DNA of 64,000 nucleotides, taken from assembly GCA_948146395.1 (NCBI GenBank), contig OX411551.1, forward strand, positions 43,310,796 through 43,374,795. The letters run 5' to 3'. The stretch comes from Fragum whitleyi (Eukaryota > Mollusca > Bivalvia > Cardiida > Cardiidae). The position numbers were made by a program, and so were the translations under genes. Shown here piece after piece: positions 22,300 through 33,544 of this stretch. Numbering within the stretch: position 1 is the first letter of the stretch; each line of letters starts with the position of its first letter. Under the pieces are notes generated by a model, which saw only the letters and a list, made by a program, of their open reading frames with translations, was not told where the DNA came from and searched no databases.

Positions 22300-22760
22300 A
22301 AATGCACTTCACTGCTAAAATCCCAATTGTTCAATAGTTTAAGTCCAATACTTGTAGATTGCAGAGATAATGCCATTAACTATCTATTAAGTATCAATTA
22401 CTTTCACCTTGTGGCTTATGCTTTCATCCAACATTACTGATTGGCCTGAGTCAGAGAAGAAATCAGGAAGGCAGAATGACCACTAGTACCACAAATGGAT
22501 CATAGTACCACAAATGGATCATAACACTGAATGAAAGATACCCCCAACCAAAGCCACTTCACTGTTAAAATCCCTATTGTAGAATAGATTAAGTCCAATG
22601 CTTGATCACAATTGATACATTGTAGATTATAGAGATAATGCCATTAACTATCCATTCTATCGTCTGTCATACTCTTAGAGGGGCTTCACAGAGATAACGT
22701 AGCTTGCCAGCAGGTATCAGAACGAGGCTGCCACTTGCAGGGACAACAGCCAGGTGTATT
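22300..22760 (+). repeat. Duplicated unit joined to ACAGAGATAACGTAGC fold-back end
   Basis: Two related segments (22320-22400, 22560-22660) share AAGTCCAAT.CTTG and GATAATGCCATTAACTATC. The first runs into TTAAGTATCAATTACTTTCACC, the second into TTCTATCGTCTGTCA..GGGGCTTCACAGAGATAACG. Both endings recur around 31720-32100. Confidence 0.6.
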
Positions 22761-23039
22761 TAGGGTCCATTAGATTAAATTAATTTCATGCACTTTAGTT
22801 TTACCATTATTAATCTTCAGTGATAAATATTTTCAAGTGTTCAGTGATTATTCAGGAATTTATTTGGAGGTCAATCATGGTAAAGTTTTCTTTAATTTTG
22901 TTGATTTTTCATTTTGGTCACTTGACTTCCTTTGTTTCTTTGTGCTTATCCCTAGAAATGTCTTTGAGCTCTGAATGATCAATTTGAATTAGAAAGGTCA
23001 AAATGATATGACTGATCAGAAATAAAGCTTCTTTACTTA
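22761..23039. other. No feature seen
   Basis: Short AT-rich stretch before the minisatellite. Confidence 0.35.
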
Positions 23040-24035
23040 TATAGTTGTCTATATGACATTATGGATCTGACAAAATTAAACCTTTGCCTGTCTGGATGAT
23101 ACTAGATACTAAACTACAAATTTGCCCACATGGCTGTAACAATGGATGCATAATTGCAAATTGCCTACATGGCTGTCTATATGACAATAGATCCACAGTT
23201 GCAAATAGCCTACATGGCTGTCTATATGACAATAGATCCACAGTTGCAAAATTGCCTACATGGCTGTCTATATGACGATTGATCCACAATTACAAAATTG
23301 CCTACATGGCTGTCTATATGACGATTGATCCACAATTACAAAATTGCCTACATGGCTGTCTATATGACAATTGATCCACAATTACAAAATTACCTACATG
23401 GCTGTCTAAATGACAATAGATCCACAAATCCAAATTGCCTACATGGCTCTCTTTCGACAATTATAGATCCAAAATTGAAAATTGCTTACATGGCTGTCTA
23501 TATGATAAAAGATCCACATTTGACAAATTGCCTACATGGCTGTATTTATGACAATTGATCCACAATTACAAAATTGCCTACATGGCTGTCTATATGACAT
23601 ATGGTCTAGAAATCAAAACCACTTCTTTTGTTGTTTACATGCAATATTTGATCGACTTTAGAATTGCTATAATGGCTGTCTATAAGTTAAATTGGTCTGA
23701 AATTACACTACCTTTATGGCTGTCTATATAACATGGATCTTACCATTCCAAATTGCCAAAATAGTTGTCTCTTTGACATAGTATTTGTGGCCTAATCTAT
23801 TTCCTCTTTGGCTGTATGTATAATTGCCTATATGGCTGTCTATATGATATGGTGGATCTCAATATCGAAATTGCCTTAATGGCTGTCTACATGACATGGT
23901 GGATCTCAATTTTGAAATGGCCTATATGGCTGTCTATATGACATGGTGGATTGTATTATTAAATGGCCTATAATGGCTGTCTATATGACATGGTGTATTG
24001 ATAAAATAAAACTGCCTATATGGCTGTTTGTAGTT
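23040..24035. repeat. 46-bp minisatellite (~20 units)
   Basis: CATGGCTGTCTATATGACA recurs with a 46-bp period (GCCTACA at 23254, 23300, 23346). Units are regular to about 23610 and diverged after that. Frames on both strands are repeat artefacts: 46 is not a multiple of 3. Confidence 0.95.
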
Positions 24036-25735
24036 TGTCACAGATCTCAATGAAATTTGCAGATATGCTACTATATTTCGGAGTGAAAATGCAGCCAGAG
24101 TGGCAAACAAGACACATTTTTGGCTTTATTTGTGTTTTGATGATTGAATTCAAGTAAATCTTCGGGTAATTGATCATTCAGGCATCTGAGACAGTTAATC
24201 TATTATACCATAGGGAAAGCTTAGCCAAAAGCAAGGCCATACCCAGGACACTACCATAAATGCTCACTTGCAGAAGCATGTAGCTCATGGATGGAGGTCA
24301 TGGAATTCAGGATCCATCAAATAAGCTAGTTCTTATGTTTCAGTATTTTGAATTTTATAATCAAAATAACTTTTTACAAATCTATATCAATTGTATGATT
24401 TTGGGGTCAGATTTTCTTCAAAATACCATATCTGTTTGTATTCAATTATATCCATTTATTTAAAGAACAAGGGTTTTGTAGGATGCAGAGTTATCTGGTC
24501 CAGGTCCCTAGGGGTCATTAATGGGGTCAGAAAGTGAAGATGATAAATGGTGTTTGAGTCATTTGGGGTTAAATACTTCTAGACTGTCTATCAGTGATTT
24601 AAAAGTGTTGGCTCATTCTGATCATTTACAAATTAACAGCTAATTATGACCCTGTGTATTTCAATTCTTTTCTTAAGCAATCTCTTTCTCCTAATGAATT
24701 CCATGGTCTTTGATGACAACAACAGTCCATCATAGCCAGGGAGGAATGGTTGTCTACAAGAAATAAAATCAACATAACCTTACTACTGAAAATCATGGAT
24801 GTATGAACCGTTTTTTTAATGCAATCGGTATTTTGACCTAAAGTTTTTCTGCATTTCTTGATACAAGTCATATGGAAGCCTGGCCAAGTAAACAATATCT
24901 TAGGACTTTTGCAATTTTCATATCATCTCAACATGGCCTACTAAAGGGCCATATTCTTGGTTATTGGTTTTATTTTGATATATTATTTCCATGTTGGAAA
25001 TCCATGACTTGCATTTTAGATTGCTAATGATGGAATAATTACTACTAGGTTTTTGATATATCCTGTTCTATTTCTGTAAGTCAATGTATAGTGTTAGCTA
25101 TTTACCATACTTACTGTATGTAAGGTTTTATTGATAATAACAATAAAATATAATACCTTTTTCGGTAGTTAATATTGCAACCAGTCCTTGAGTCCTCATT
25201 TGATGGGGAGGGGGGCAGTTCCAACCCCTTATGATGCAATCATTGCATACAATATCAGACTATATTCAACCCCACAGAAATCTATGATTTTACGTAAAAT
25301 GGAAATATAACCACAGAAATCTATGATTTTACTTAAAATAGAAATATAGAAATGATATTGTCACTATTTCATTTATAGACAGCAGTATTTAGGTTGAAAT
25401 CCTTAAAAGATCTCTGTTCTAAAGAATTTAAATGGTTGGACACATGTAGTAAATAGTACTGCTTTGAATGCGAAAGTTGGATGGAACCAAAGACTGATTA
25501 CATAAGCATATATTTATGAGGAGAAAAATACATATTGTGCAAATCTGAAGAATTATTAGAAGCAGATACACATAATTATGGATATTAGATGAAATGAGTA
25601 AAATTATGTATCTGGTGGTCAAGGCAAACTCACATCTAAAGTTTAGAAATGTTATAGTAGGTATAAGGAAACAAATGAGTAGCTATCTTTGAAAGATTCA
25701 GGCTTCAACAACTTGACAACTAGGCATTTTTGTGT
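24036..25735. other. Unclassified DNA
   Basis: 1.7 kb with a short local duplication (CCACAGAAATCTATGATTTTAC at 25270 and 25312) and a G-rich spot at 25206. No supported frame or RNA gene. Confidence 0.4.
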
Positions 25736-25739
25736 ATCA

Positions 25740-27226
25740 CCATACATAGGTTTGAAAATTTACCCTATTGGTCATTGAAGGGGAAAATGATGGTTATATG
25801 ACATTTTCCAATAAAAACATAAGATATAGAACATATTGAGACCCTAGTTCCACCAATTATGCTGATTGTAGTCAAAAGATAAGGCTCTCTATTAGGATAT
25901 ATAAATGATCAAGTATACATAAAGTCTATTATACTCATCTAATAAAACAAATCAACAATTTGAAAGAAATTATCGATATATTAAAGCATGATTAAATGCA
26001 GAATATCATTATTTGACGTAGTCATTGATAATTAATACCCAAATGATACTACCATGTTTTATTGATGTAGTTTCTAGAAAATCATTGGAATGATATTTGA
26101 CAACATAGCCTCATACAGGATCTAGTTAGAAATAGACAACGAGGTCAGGGAGCAATTGATACTGGATCAGTAGTCAAAGAACTATGGTCTAATACAAGCA
26201 CAATGAATGTCGGGATAGGCAACAGTTAGATATGTGATCTTTCAAATGTATTGTATAGATAATCTAGGAGGATTCATTCACTGTAACAGTTAAAACTTTA
26301 GTGCTCAAATTAAATGATCTAATGATATAATTTCTGTTTACTGGAAAACAAACACCGGTTCATTCAGAGTTGAGCTACAATTTTACATAAATGAAATTCA
26401 AGGCATACAAAATCAAATTTGGTGGAAATATACAAGACTTGAACGATCTTGCTCAAGAGTCATAGCACGAGAAGGGCTTTTGAAAAATCATACAGATGAC
26501 TTGGAGTGGTCGATAGACATTTATGTTTTCAACAAATGAAAGCATCATTTTATCCAGCAATTGGAATAAATATGCTTGTGTAGCTACTGAATGCTAAATT
26601 GAAAAAGAATGTTTCTTTTTATCCTGACCATGAGGCTTTGGCTGTTGATACACTCTTCATGAACTGGAGTAATAATTTGTTTTATGTTCTCCTTTTCACA
26701 GTCATTGGGGGACTTCTCCAGAAAATAGCAAACATCAGGCCTAAGTAGCCCTTAAGTTGAAAAAAAAAAACCAGACTTAATGGCCTCATCGTATGAAACT
26801 ACTGCTAGTGCCTCAAATCCTCATCTTACAAATATGAACTAGAGAAAAAACATCTATTGAAGCATCTAAAACTGAGAGTTTTTAATATTTTAAGAAGGCC
26901 TTACAAGACCAGAAAATACCAAATGCATCAATTGATATTATTATGCCATCTTGGAGAATATTCTACTAAAAAGACTTATAAAGTTTACATAAATAGATGG
27001 ATTAGTTTCCAAAAGCCAAACGCTTAGTATCCCCTGCTTCTCCTCGCATTACTATGCCAATTTCTAACTCAAATTCAGAGGGGGAAGGGTACAGTACCAT
27101 AAATACTACCAGATCGGCTATAGATCAACTTTTCAATTTTTTATCAGGGGAAAAATTCAGGCACTGCTCATAGACAAACAAATTCAGGAAGGATTATTTT
27201 AATTGTTGTCTTCATTACCAAGACAT
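25740..27226 (+). pseudogene. DIRS-order retrotransposon polyprotein remnant (RT, RNase H, tyrosine recombinase)
   Basis: Translating short frames in order gives a decayed DIRS-type pol. Reverse transcriptase: GYIND at 25895-25909, where active enzymes have YxDD. RNase H region: HTDDLEWSID near 26489-26518 and YPDHEALAVD to 26649, followed by W, aromatic F-Y and F-T-V-I residues at family spacing. Tyrosine recombinase N-terminal part: DIIMPSWR near 26934-26957, TKKTYKVYINRWISFQK at 26965-27015, GEGYSTINTTRSAID at 27078-27125. At least three frame changes and many stops mean it is dead. The RT-RH-YR order is known for DIRS and Ngaro elements and separates it from LTR or LINE elements. Recombinase catalytic R/H/R/Y residues lie further downstream and are not seen. 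A TIR element begins at 27229, so the 3' part may resume after 30990. Identification is from remembered family motifs. Confidence 0.65.
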
Positions 27227-27708
27227 TACAGGCTGTCTACCAGGTCTTCTTAAAAATATAGGAGTTTTAATAGGAATATTTTTTTAAAAAAATAGGAGTT
27301 TTAAGCTCATTTAGAGTAAAAATATAGGAGTTTTTCCAGTGAAAATTGTTTATCCTACGCTCTTATACTAACAATCCATACATCCAATATTGCTTTTTCT
27401 ATGTTAATTAATGTCTAGATAAAGTAACCTTTCAGTTCCATAGCATCACAGTCCAGACAGGAGGCTGCTGTAGAGCATCATCATGATCATCATCATCTGA
27501 ATTGGAACCCTAAAGGCTGGTGTCCTATTCAACTGCCTTGTAGGTGACCAAACAGGTGACGAGGAACAGATGAAGTGCACCAAAGCATTATACAGGATGG
27601 TGATGCTATGGAAGACATAGAGATTCTCTTACCTGAAGAATAAAGAAGCAAAGAGCAGTATCAAAGCAATATTTGCTTTCTGATCATATATCAGCAATAC
27701 ATTTTCCT

Positions 27709-28312
27709 AACAAGAAGGTCTTTGGCCCTGGTCCGCTCACCTGAGTCAAAGCACCTAAGGGTAACTTGCATTTCTTTTGTAAAATTGAACTGTAACAAAT
27801 TTATGTTCAAAGGAAATTATCTTATGGTCAGACCATTAAGATTCCACAGTCTCAGTTTTACTATTGCTGTTTGAAAATACAAGATCCAAAATGGAACTGT
27901 TATCAGTCTGGGTTTTTTTGCATGATCATTTTACAAGAGAGTATCTGGGATAACTTTAGTAATGGGCACCTGGTGGCCCAACAGTTATAATTTTAGCTCT
28001 CATAATTAAGGTCTATGAATTGATCATCCAAGGCAAATTCCAAAGCTGTAGGGCTTCTCGTTCATCAGAAGAAGAATTTATAAGATTCTCTTAAATTTGA
28101 ACTTTGGTTGCCATAGCAACCAAAGTTTTTCATAGATTTCAATTCTTTAGGCTATCTTGGAGGGGACCACCTATGAAACATTTCTGTAAAATTTGTAGTA
28201 AATTGGCCCAGTAGTTTAGAACAAGATGTCATTTAAAGAAATTGTTGATGGACGGAGACAACAACCAAAGGACGGAAGCTGGACTTTGTGCTCAGGTGAG
28301 CTTAAAAAAAAG
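27709..28312 (+). repeat. H-type AACAAG-class repeat, short
   Basis: Head AACAAGAAGGTCTTTGGCCC then CGCTCACCTGAG. Core AAATTGGCCCAGTAGTTTAG, a GATGGACGGAGACAAC tail, and the end GGACTTTGTGCTCAGGTGAGCTTAAAA. Confidence 0.75.
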
Positions 28313-30866
28313 TTCAAATGTTAAATTGACCTGAAGTACTATCCTCTCCCCCTGTTGCTCCGCACCTTATGGCCCAACAATCATAATAGCTTTTTAAACA
28401 AGTATCTGGTGTTGTATGCAACACAAAGTCCCCTACCGGCTTCGTTTGTCTCAATGTTTTCCCACGCCAATTCTATCAGGGACGTCAAAACCAGGTCTTG
28501 TTTTGGAAAGGGTTAAACAAGACTTACATGAGTTGTTGTCTCTGCTGTGCCCACTATACAATTCATGCAAGCAATAGACAGATACAAGAAATAGTATCAA
28601 TAACAGTTACCTTGTCTGATCCAAGATGTTTTTCTTCAGTCTTGTTGGTAAGAAATGAGAACTTTCACTGGAGGTGATTAATACTGCTGCATCACCACCC
28701 TGACTAACATGGCTTATAAATTTTCTTACATTTTAAAACAGGTTTCATCAAGTTAGCTTGCTTAGTTATTAAGTTATTGCAGGATCCATTTTTTGCCATA
28801 TTTTCACTATTTCCGTTACCATAGCAACCGCACTTTTCTTCAAAGAACAAAGATAAAATGATGTGCATAATCTACACATTGTCATCTAGTCATATACCAA
28901 GTCTCATCAAATTAGCTTGCTTACTTATTAACTTATCGCAGGATCCAATATTTTTTGCCATATTTTCACTATTTCCGTAACCATAGCAACAACAATTTTA
29001 GTCTAAAAACAAAAATAAAATGATGTGCATAATCTACACATTGCCATATAGTCATATACCAAGTCTCATCAAACTAGCTTGCTTAGTTATTATCTTATCG
29101 CAGGATCCCATTTTTTGGCCATATTTTCACCATTTCTGTAACCATAGCAACCTCAATTTAAGTCGAAAAACAAAAATAAAATGATGTGCATAATCTACAC
29201 ATTGCCATATAGTCATATACCAACTTTCATCAAAAACGCTTGCTTAGTTATTAAGTTATCGTGGGATCCAGATTTGAGCGGACAGACAGACGGACGGACA
29301 GACGGACGGACGGATAAACAGACGGACGGACAGACGGAGGGCAAACCTATAGTCCCCTCCGGTGTGAACACCGGTAGGGGACTAATTAAGTTCTATGAGC
29401 TGATTATTCTATATTAAATGAAAAAGCTGTAGGAATTCTGGTTCAGTAGAATTTCTTACAATTGTTAAATTTACCACAAAGCACTAGCCCTCCTCTTGGG
29501 TCTCTGCCCCTGGTGACAAAACAATCATGTCTATATCTTTTTTGATTAAAGTATATGAACTGATGACTCATGCCAAATTTAGAGCCTGTAAGATTCCTAC
29601 TTCATCATGAGAAGAAGGTTTAAAATTTCAAAATTGATCCGAAATACTACCCTCCCCCCAATGCTCTTTGCATGGTAGACAAACATTCATGGTTATAGCT
29701 ATGTAAAATAGGGTCTATGAGCTGATCATCTGTGTCAAATATAAAGGTTGTATGGATTCTGGTTCAGAAGAAGGTTATGGATTTAAATTTTTTTTACAAA
29801 GTACTATCCCCCCCCTCCCCCCTCCCCGGTGGCTCCACACCAGGTGACCCAACAGTTATGATTTAAGCTATTCTAACTATGGTCCATATGCTGATCATCC
29901 TTGCCATTTTTCAAGTCTGTAGGGCACATGGTTTATCAGAAGAAGATTTCTTAAATTTAAGAATTGCTTCGAAAAGCTACCCTCCCGCCCCCTGGTGCTC
30001 TGCCACCGGTGGCCAAACATTCATGATTTTAGCTATTTCAGATAAGGTCTATGAGCTGATCATTCATGTCAAAAATATAGGCTTTAGGGATTTTGGTACA
30101 TCAGAAGAAGACAGTCAAAGATTTCAAAATTTTCAACAAAGCACTACTCCCTCCCCCCAGATGATCTGCACCTGCTGATCCAACAGACATGATTTTAGCT
30201 ATTTTATATAAGGTTTACAAGCTGATCATCCATGCCAATTTTCAAGTCTGTAGGGCTCCTGGTTCCGAAGAAGAAGAAGGTTAAAGATTTCAAAATTTAC
30301 CCAAAGTGCTACCCCCCTCCCCCTGATGCTCCGCACCTGGTGGCCCAACAGATATGATTTTAGCTATTTGAATTCAGGTCTATGAACTGATCATCCATGC
30401 CTATTTTCAAGTCTGTTAGGCTCCTGGTTCCAAAGAAGAAGTAGGTTTAAGATTACAAAATTTACCCAAAGTTCTACCCCCTCCCCCTGGTGCTCCGCAA
30501 CTGGTGGCCCAACAGATATGATTTTAGCTATTCTAATTCAGGTCTATGAACTAATCATCCATACCAAATTTTAAACCCTATGACTCCTGGTTGAGGAGAA
30601 GAAGAATTTTTAAGATTTTCTTTAAATTTCACCTTTGGTTGCCATAGCAACCAGGGTTTTTCATGGTTTTCAATTTTAAAAGCTATTTTTGAGGGGGACC
30701 ACCTAAACAACATTTCTGTAAAATTTGGTGTTAATTGGCCCAGTAGTTTAGGAGGAGATGTTGTTTAAAGAAATTGTTGACGGACGCCGGACGATGGATG
30801 ACGACCGAACGCTGGACGAATGTGATCACAATAGCTCACATGAGCACTTTGTGCTCAGGTGAGCTA
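28313..30866 (+). repeat. ~165-bp tandem repeat with H-type end, interrupted
   Basis: Units with CTCCGCACCTGGTGGCCCAAC, GATTTTAGCTATT and GGTCTATGAGCTGATCATCC recur from 29388 to about 30600 at ~165-bp steps (about eight). The end is a GACGGACGCCGGACG tail and GAGCACTTTGTGCTCAGGTGAGCTAAAAA. A different AACAAG element (28397-29386) splits a unit. Confidence 0.8.
28397..29386 (+). repeat. AACAAG-class repeat with AGTCCCCTACCGG stem word, nested
   Basis: Head AACAAGTATCTG then palindrome GTGTTGTATGCAACAC and AGTCCCCTACCGG. Three ~165-bp units share ATGATGTGCATAATCTACAC and CATATACCAAGTCTCATCAA. The tail is rich in GACGGACGGACAGACGG. End: CCGGTGTGAACACCGGTAGGGGACTAATT. Confidence 0.85.
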
Positions 30867-30990
30867 AAAATATAGGAAATATCTTCAAAATATAGGAGTT
30901 TTATAGGAATATAGGAGGTGCTTAAAAATATAGGATTTGGACCCAAAATATAGGAGTTTAATAGGAATATAGGAATCGGTAGACAGCCTG

Positions 30991-31690
30991 ACATTAATAT
31001 AAATCATGCATGGGATGATTAGACAGTTATGGAGTATCAGTTCTGGAGCATATCAACTTGACATTGCATTTATAGTGGCAGTGCTATCTTGAAAAATAGC
31101 TGGCTGTTTTATTGCAGTCAACTGCTGAAATGTGTCAAATGTGATTAATTTGACTAACATTTCTCTTGTTTAAGATAAAATGATTGTAAAGCTCTATCAT
31201 TAACTAAAGCAGTCAAGGCCAGGTCATCACCTGTGTCCCGTGACATTGGAATCATACAATGTTGAAAGCACTATGCTTTAAAATTATTTTTTTTCCTGGA
31301 ATAAATAAGTAGAACCGAGGGTTTCCGTTACTGTGGAAAGTTAATGATTAACACCCACAAACCTTATTCAGACATTTCTACATGCAATAACATGCGTCAG
31401 GCTGTTGCGTCAGGATTTTCTTAAAAAGTGCAGGGTTTTTTGAAAATTATGGTCCCAATAAGCAGCTAAAATAAGCAAAAGCTAGAGGGTCTCTCTTCAA
31501 AATGAACTTAAAACTTCTGAGTGGTGCACTGGTTCTAAGTTTAATAAATAAGTCATTGGAAAAGACATCTCTCTACAATTCAGTAGCATGTTACAGTAAG
31601 AACTGCACATTTATCATAAATGTTCAAATAGTGATGGATTTGTTAAAGAGAAGATTATATACATCACACTTTCATGTCTAAGTTTTCAAT
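30991..31690. other. Possible DIRS continuation, then unclassified DNA
   Basis: Directly after the composite element a frame near 31050-31085 reads LDIAFIVAVLS, loosely like the hydrophobic helix expected next in a recombinase core, but this is weak. Nothing recognisable follows to 31690. Confidence 0.25.
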
Positions 31691-31719
31691 TATTAGATCA
31701 GCTTGAACAGAGTTAACTC

Positions 31720-32090
31720 TAAAGTCTCTGTGAAGCCCCTCTAAGAGTATGACAGACGATAGAATTAGATGATTAAACGAGACTTACTTGGAAGTTGATG
31801 TTTGATCTGGATTCTATCGTCTGTCAACTCTTGGATGGGCTTACACACCCAGCCCTTCCCGACCCACTGCATTTCTAACTCTGTTCAACCTTCAAAACAT
31901 TGTCCTCAAGTTTATAAGATGTAAAGTACTTAAAATAAAACTTTGACCTCCAATGGACTCTAAAGGCTGATACCTGCTGGCAAGCTACGTTATCTCTGTG
32001 TAAGCCCATCCAAGAGTTGACAGACGATAGAATCCAGATCAAACATCAACTTCCAAGTAAGTCTCGTTTAATCATCTAATTAAGTATCAA
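31720..32090. repeat. Fold-back locus with perfect 83-bp inverted repeat
   Basis: 31762-31845 and 32011-32093 approximately are exact reverse complements (outer word ATTAGATGATTAAACGAGAC, inner GGATGGGCTTACAC), with about 165 bases between. A third, inverted CTATCGTCTGTCA..GGGGCTTCACAGAGA copy sits at 31722-31757, a fourth at 22660-22700. An AAG/CAA|GTAAGTCTC donor-like word lies inside both arms, so an exon copy is conceivable. Confidence 0.8.
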
Positions 32091-32170
32091 TTACTTTCAC
32101 CTGGTGCTTTACCCTTTCACTCAACAAGAAGTATTTTGAAGATTTCAACTTAAAACTATTGTAAGTGCTT

Positions 32171-32423
32171 ATATTTGAGCCTGTCCGCGAGATTTCCAAC
32201 AATTTCAAATAAGTGCAAAGCAAAGACTCTGACCTGCCTGTGCATCTGCACAGTCTGACCCGAGTCTTCACTATGCATTTAGTAGATAGATAAGGTCTCA
32301 AAGTATCTGTAGACCATCAGGTAACTTTATATTTACAGTTTGTGGCTGTGTATGCTACATAATGATTGCACCTCACGCACATTTCGTATTGTTGGAAATG
32401 TCACACACAGGCTGATTTTATAT
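32171..32423. mobile_element. MITE family F, copy 2
   Basis: ATATTTGAGCCTGTCCGCGAG..CCAACAATTTC at the left and GTTGGAAATGTCACACACAGG at the right. CTGTGCATCTGCACAG hairpin inside. Confidence 0.75.
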
Positions 32424-32561
32424 AGAAATTTCTTTAGTTTTGCCTATTGCCATTTATGTACAAGATTAATTTGGGTAAGTTTGAATGAAAGGATTGAATT
32501 TCACTTTTAACAGTATTTCAGTCCTATTGCAGATGCTGGAGCTCATTACAATGGATTCCTT

Positions 32562-33051
32562 GGGCCCGTTTTTAAACTTCTTACCCCCAAAAAAATAATC
32601 TTTAGTCAAAATTACAAATCGTACCTGGTGTTTTCATTCATTGTTAGATTCTGCCTTGCCATATCTCATTGGAATTGTCTTCAAAAGACAATTCTAATGA
32701 AATATTGCATGGCAGAATACCATATTTAGTTACTACTGTAGAAGCAAATTTAATTTTTGACTTAATCCTTGTCATGCTGAATAAAAGCTTTTGTAAAATT
32801 TCAGAAAAATCAATTTTAAGTACTGATATCACTACAATTCAAGAGTATTGGACGATCTTTCTTTTGTCATTTAATTTCGTAAATGATTCTGCATTGAAAG
32901 GGGTTAAACAGGTGATGTAGACTGAGATCAGACAGCACATATGTGCAGACTGATCTTTGTCAATACCACCTTTTTATACAGGAATATTCCGATTCAGCAT
33001 GACAAGGGTTAAGAAAAAATTGATCATATGATGTTTAGTAAAACTGGCCCC
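32562..33051 (-). mobile_element. GGGCC-ended MITE O, split by a family C MITE
   Basis: GGGCCCGTTTTTAAAC to GTTTAGTAAAACTGGCCCC. Aligns in reverse with 12274-12501 apart from the insertion 32762-33012. Flanks GATTCCT and TGGTATTTC join to a sequence found uninterrupted at 33585-33598, suggesting a 3-bp CCT duplication. Confidence 0.75.
32762..33012 (+). mobile_element. TTAA MITE family C, nested in O
   Basis: TTAATCCTTGTCATGCTGAA to TTCAGCATGACAAGGGTTAA, exact TTAA on each side. ACTGAGATCAGACAGCAC..GTGCAGACTGATCTTTGTC hairpin. Confidence 0.9.
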
Positions 33052-33054
33052 TGG

Positions 33055-33530
33055 TATTTCTTACAACATTACAGGAACCACAAGATCCTATCCAGCTGCT
33101 CATCCCACTAAGATTTACCTTTATCTACCCATTGGTAGTCAACAAATTTTTGAACGGACATAAACCATGGCCGGGGATCTAACCTTAGGGACCATTATTT
33201 GACTGTGTGGCAAATGTGCAACTAACAAACTGCACCAATTTGTGGCAGCCAATATGAAATTTTCATGATAATATATCAGTAACTGGTTTTTGTGAGGGCA
33301 GACTGTGTTCCAGCTCTAGTGTCATATAGTACAGCCCTTCGTTCAGGATGACAAAACAGTGCAAACTGGTTGAAAATTTTATCCCGCTTTGCACATACAT
33401 GTGAGTGCAAAGCAGGGTTATACTTTTCAAACAGTTTCCCCTGTTTTGTCATCCTGAACGCAGGGTAGGTCTTGCAATACAGCGCACCATCACAGTTTTA
33501 GCATGAAATTGATTGATTGAATGGAGTATA
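33055..33530 (-). repeat. SINE-like repeat N with palindromic insert V, copy 1
   Basis: GGTATTTCTTACA, ATCTACCCATTGG and AACCATGGCCGGGGATCTAACC belong to N. 33332-33467 is insert V: GTTCAGGATGACAAAACAGTGCAAAC and its near-inverse GTTTCCCCTGTTTTGTCATCCTGAAC around GCTTTGCACATACATGTGAGTGCAAAG. Confidence 0.55.
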
Positions 33531-33544
33531 ACACCACATTCAAC

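Larger units (their letters stand above)
27229..30990. mobile_element. Composite TIR element with CAGGCTGTCTACC ends and ACATTA duplication
   Basis: Perfect 13-bp inverted ends CAGGCTGTCTACC (27229) and GGTAGACAGCCTG (30978-30990), flanked both sides by ACATTA. The parts next to the ends carry direct ATATAGGAGTTTTAATAGG motifs. The middle is AACAAG-class repeats, so the original element was probably short. Confidence 0.7.

Noticed and set aside
23040..24035. CRISPR-like regular repeats
   Set aside because: The 46-bp units are contiguous, without unique spacers, and diverge gradually, so this is a minisatellite in eukaryotic DNA.
26600..27130. LTR retrotransposon or LINE as source of the pol remnant
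   Set aside because: No integrase, protease or endonuclease motif; RNase H is followed by recombinase-like sequence instead.
28510..28670. Two minus-strand mini-exons with GTAAGT and GTAACT donors
   Set aside because: They would be separated by an intron of about 57 bases and lie inside a repeat of the AACAAG class.
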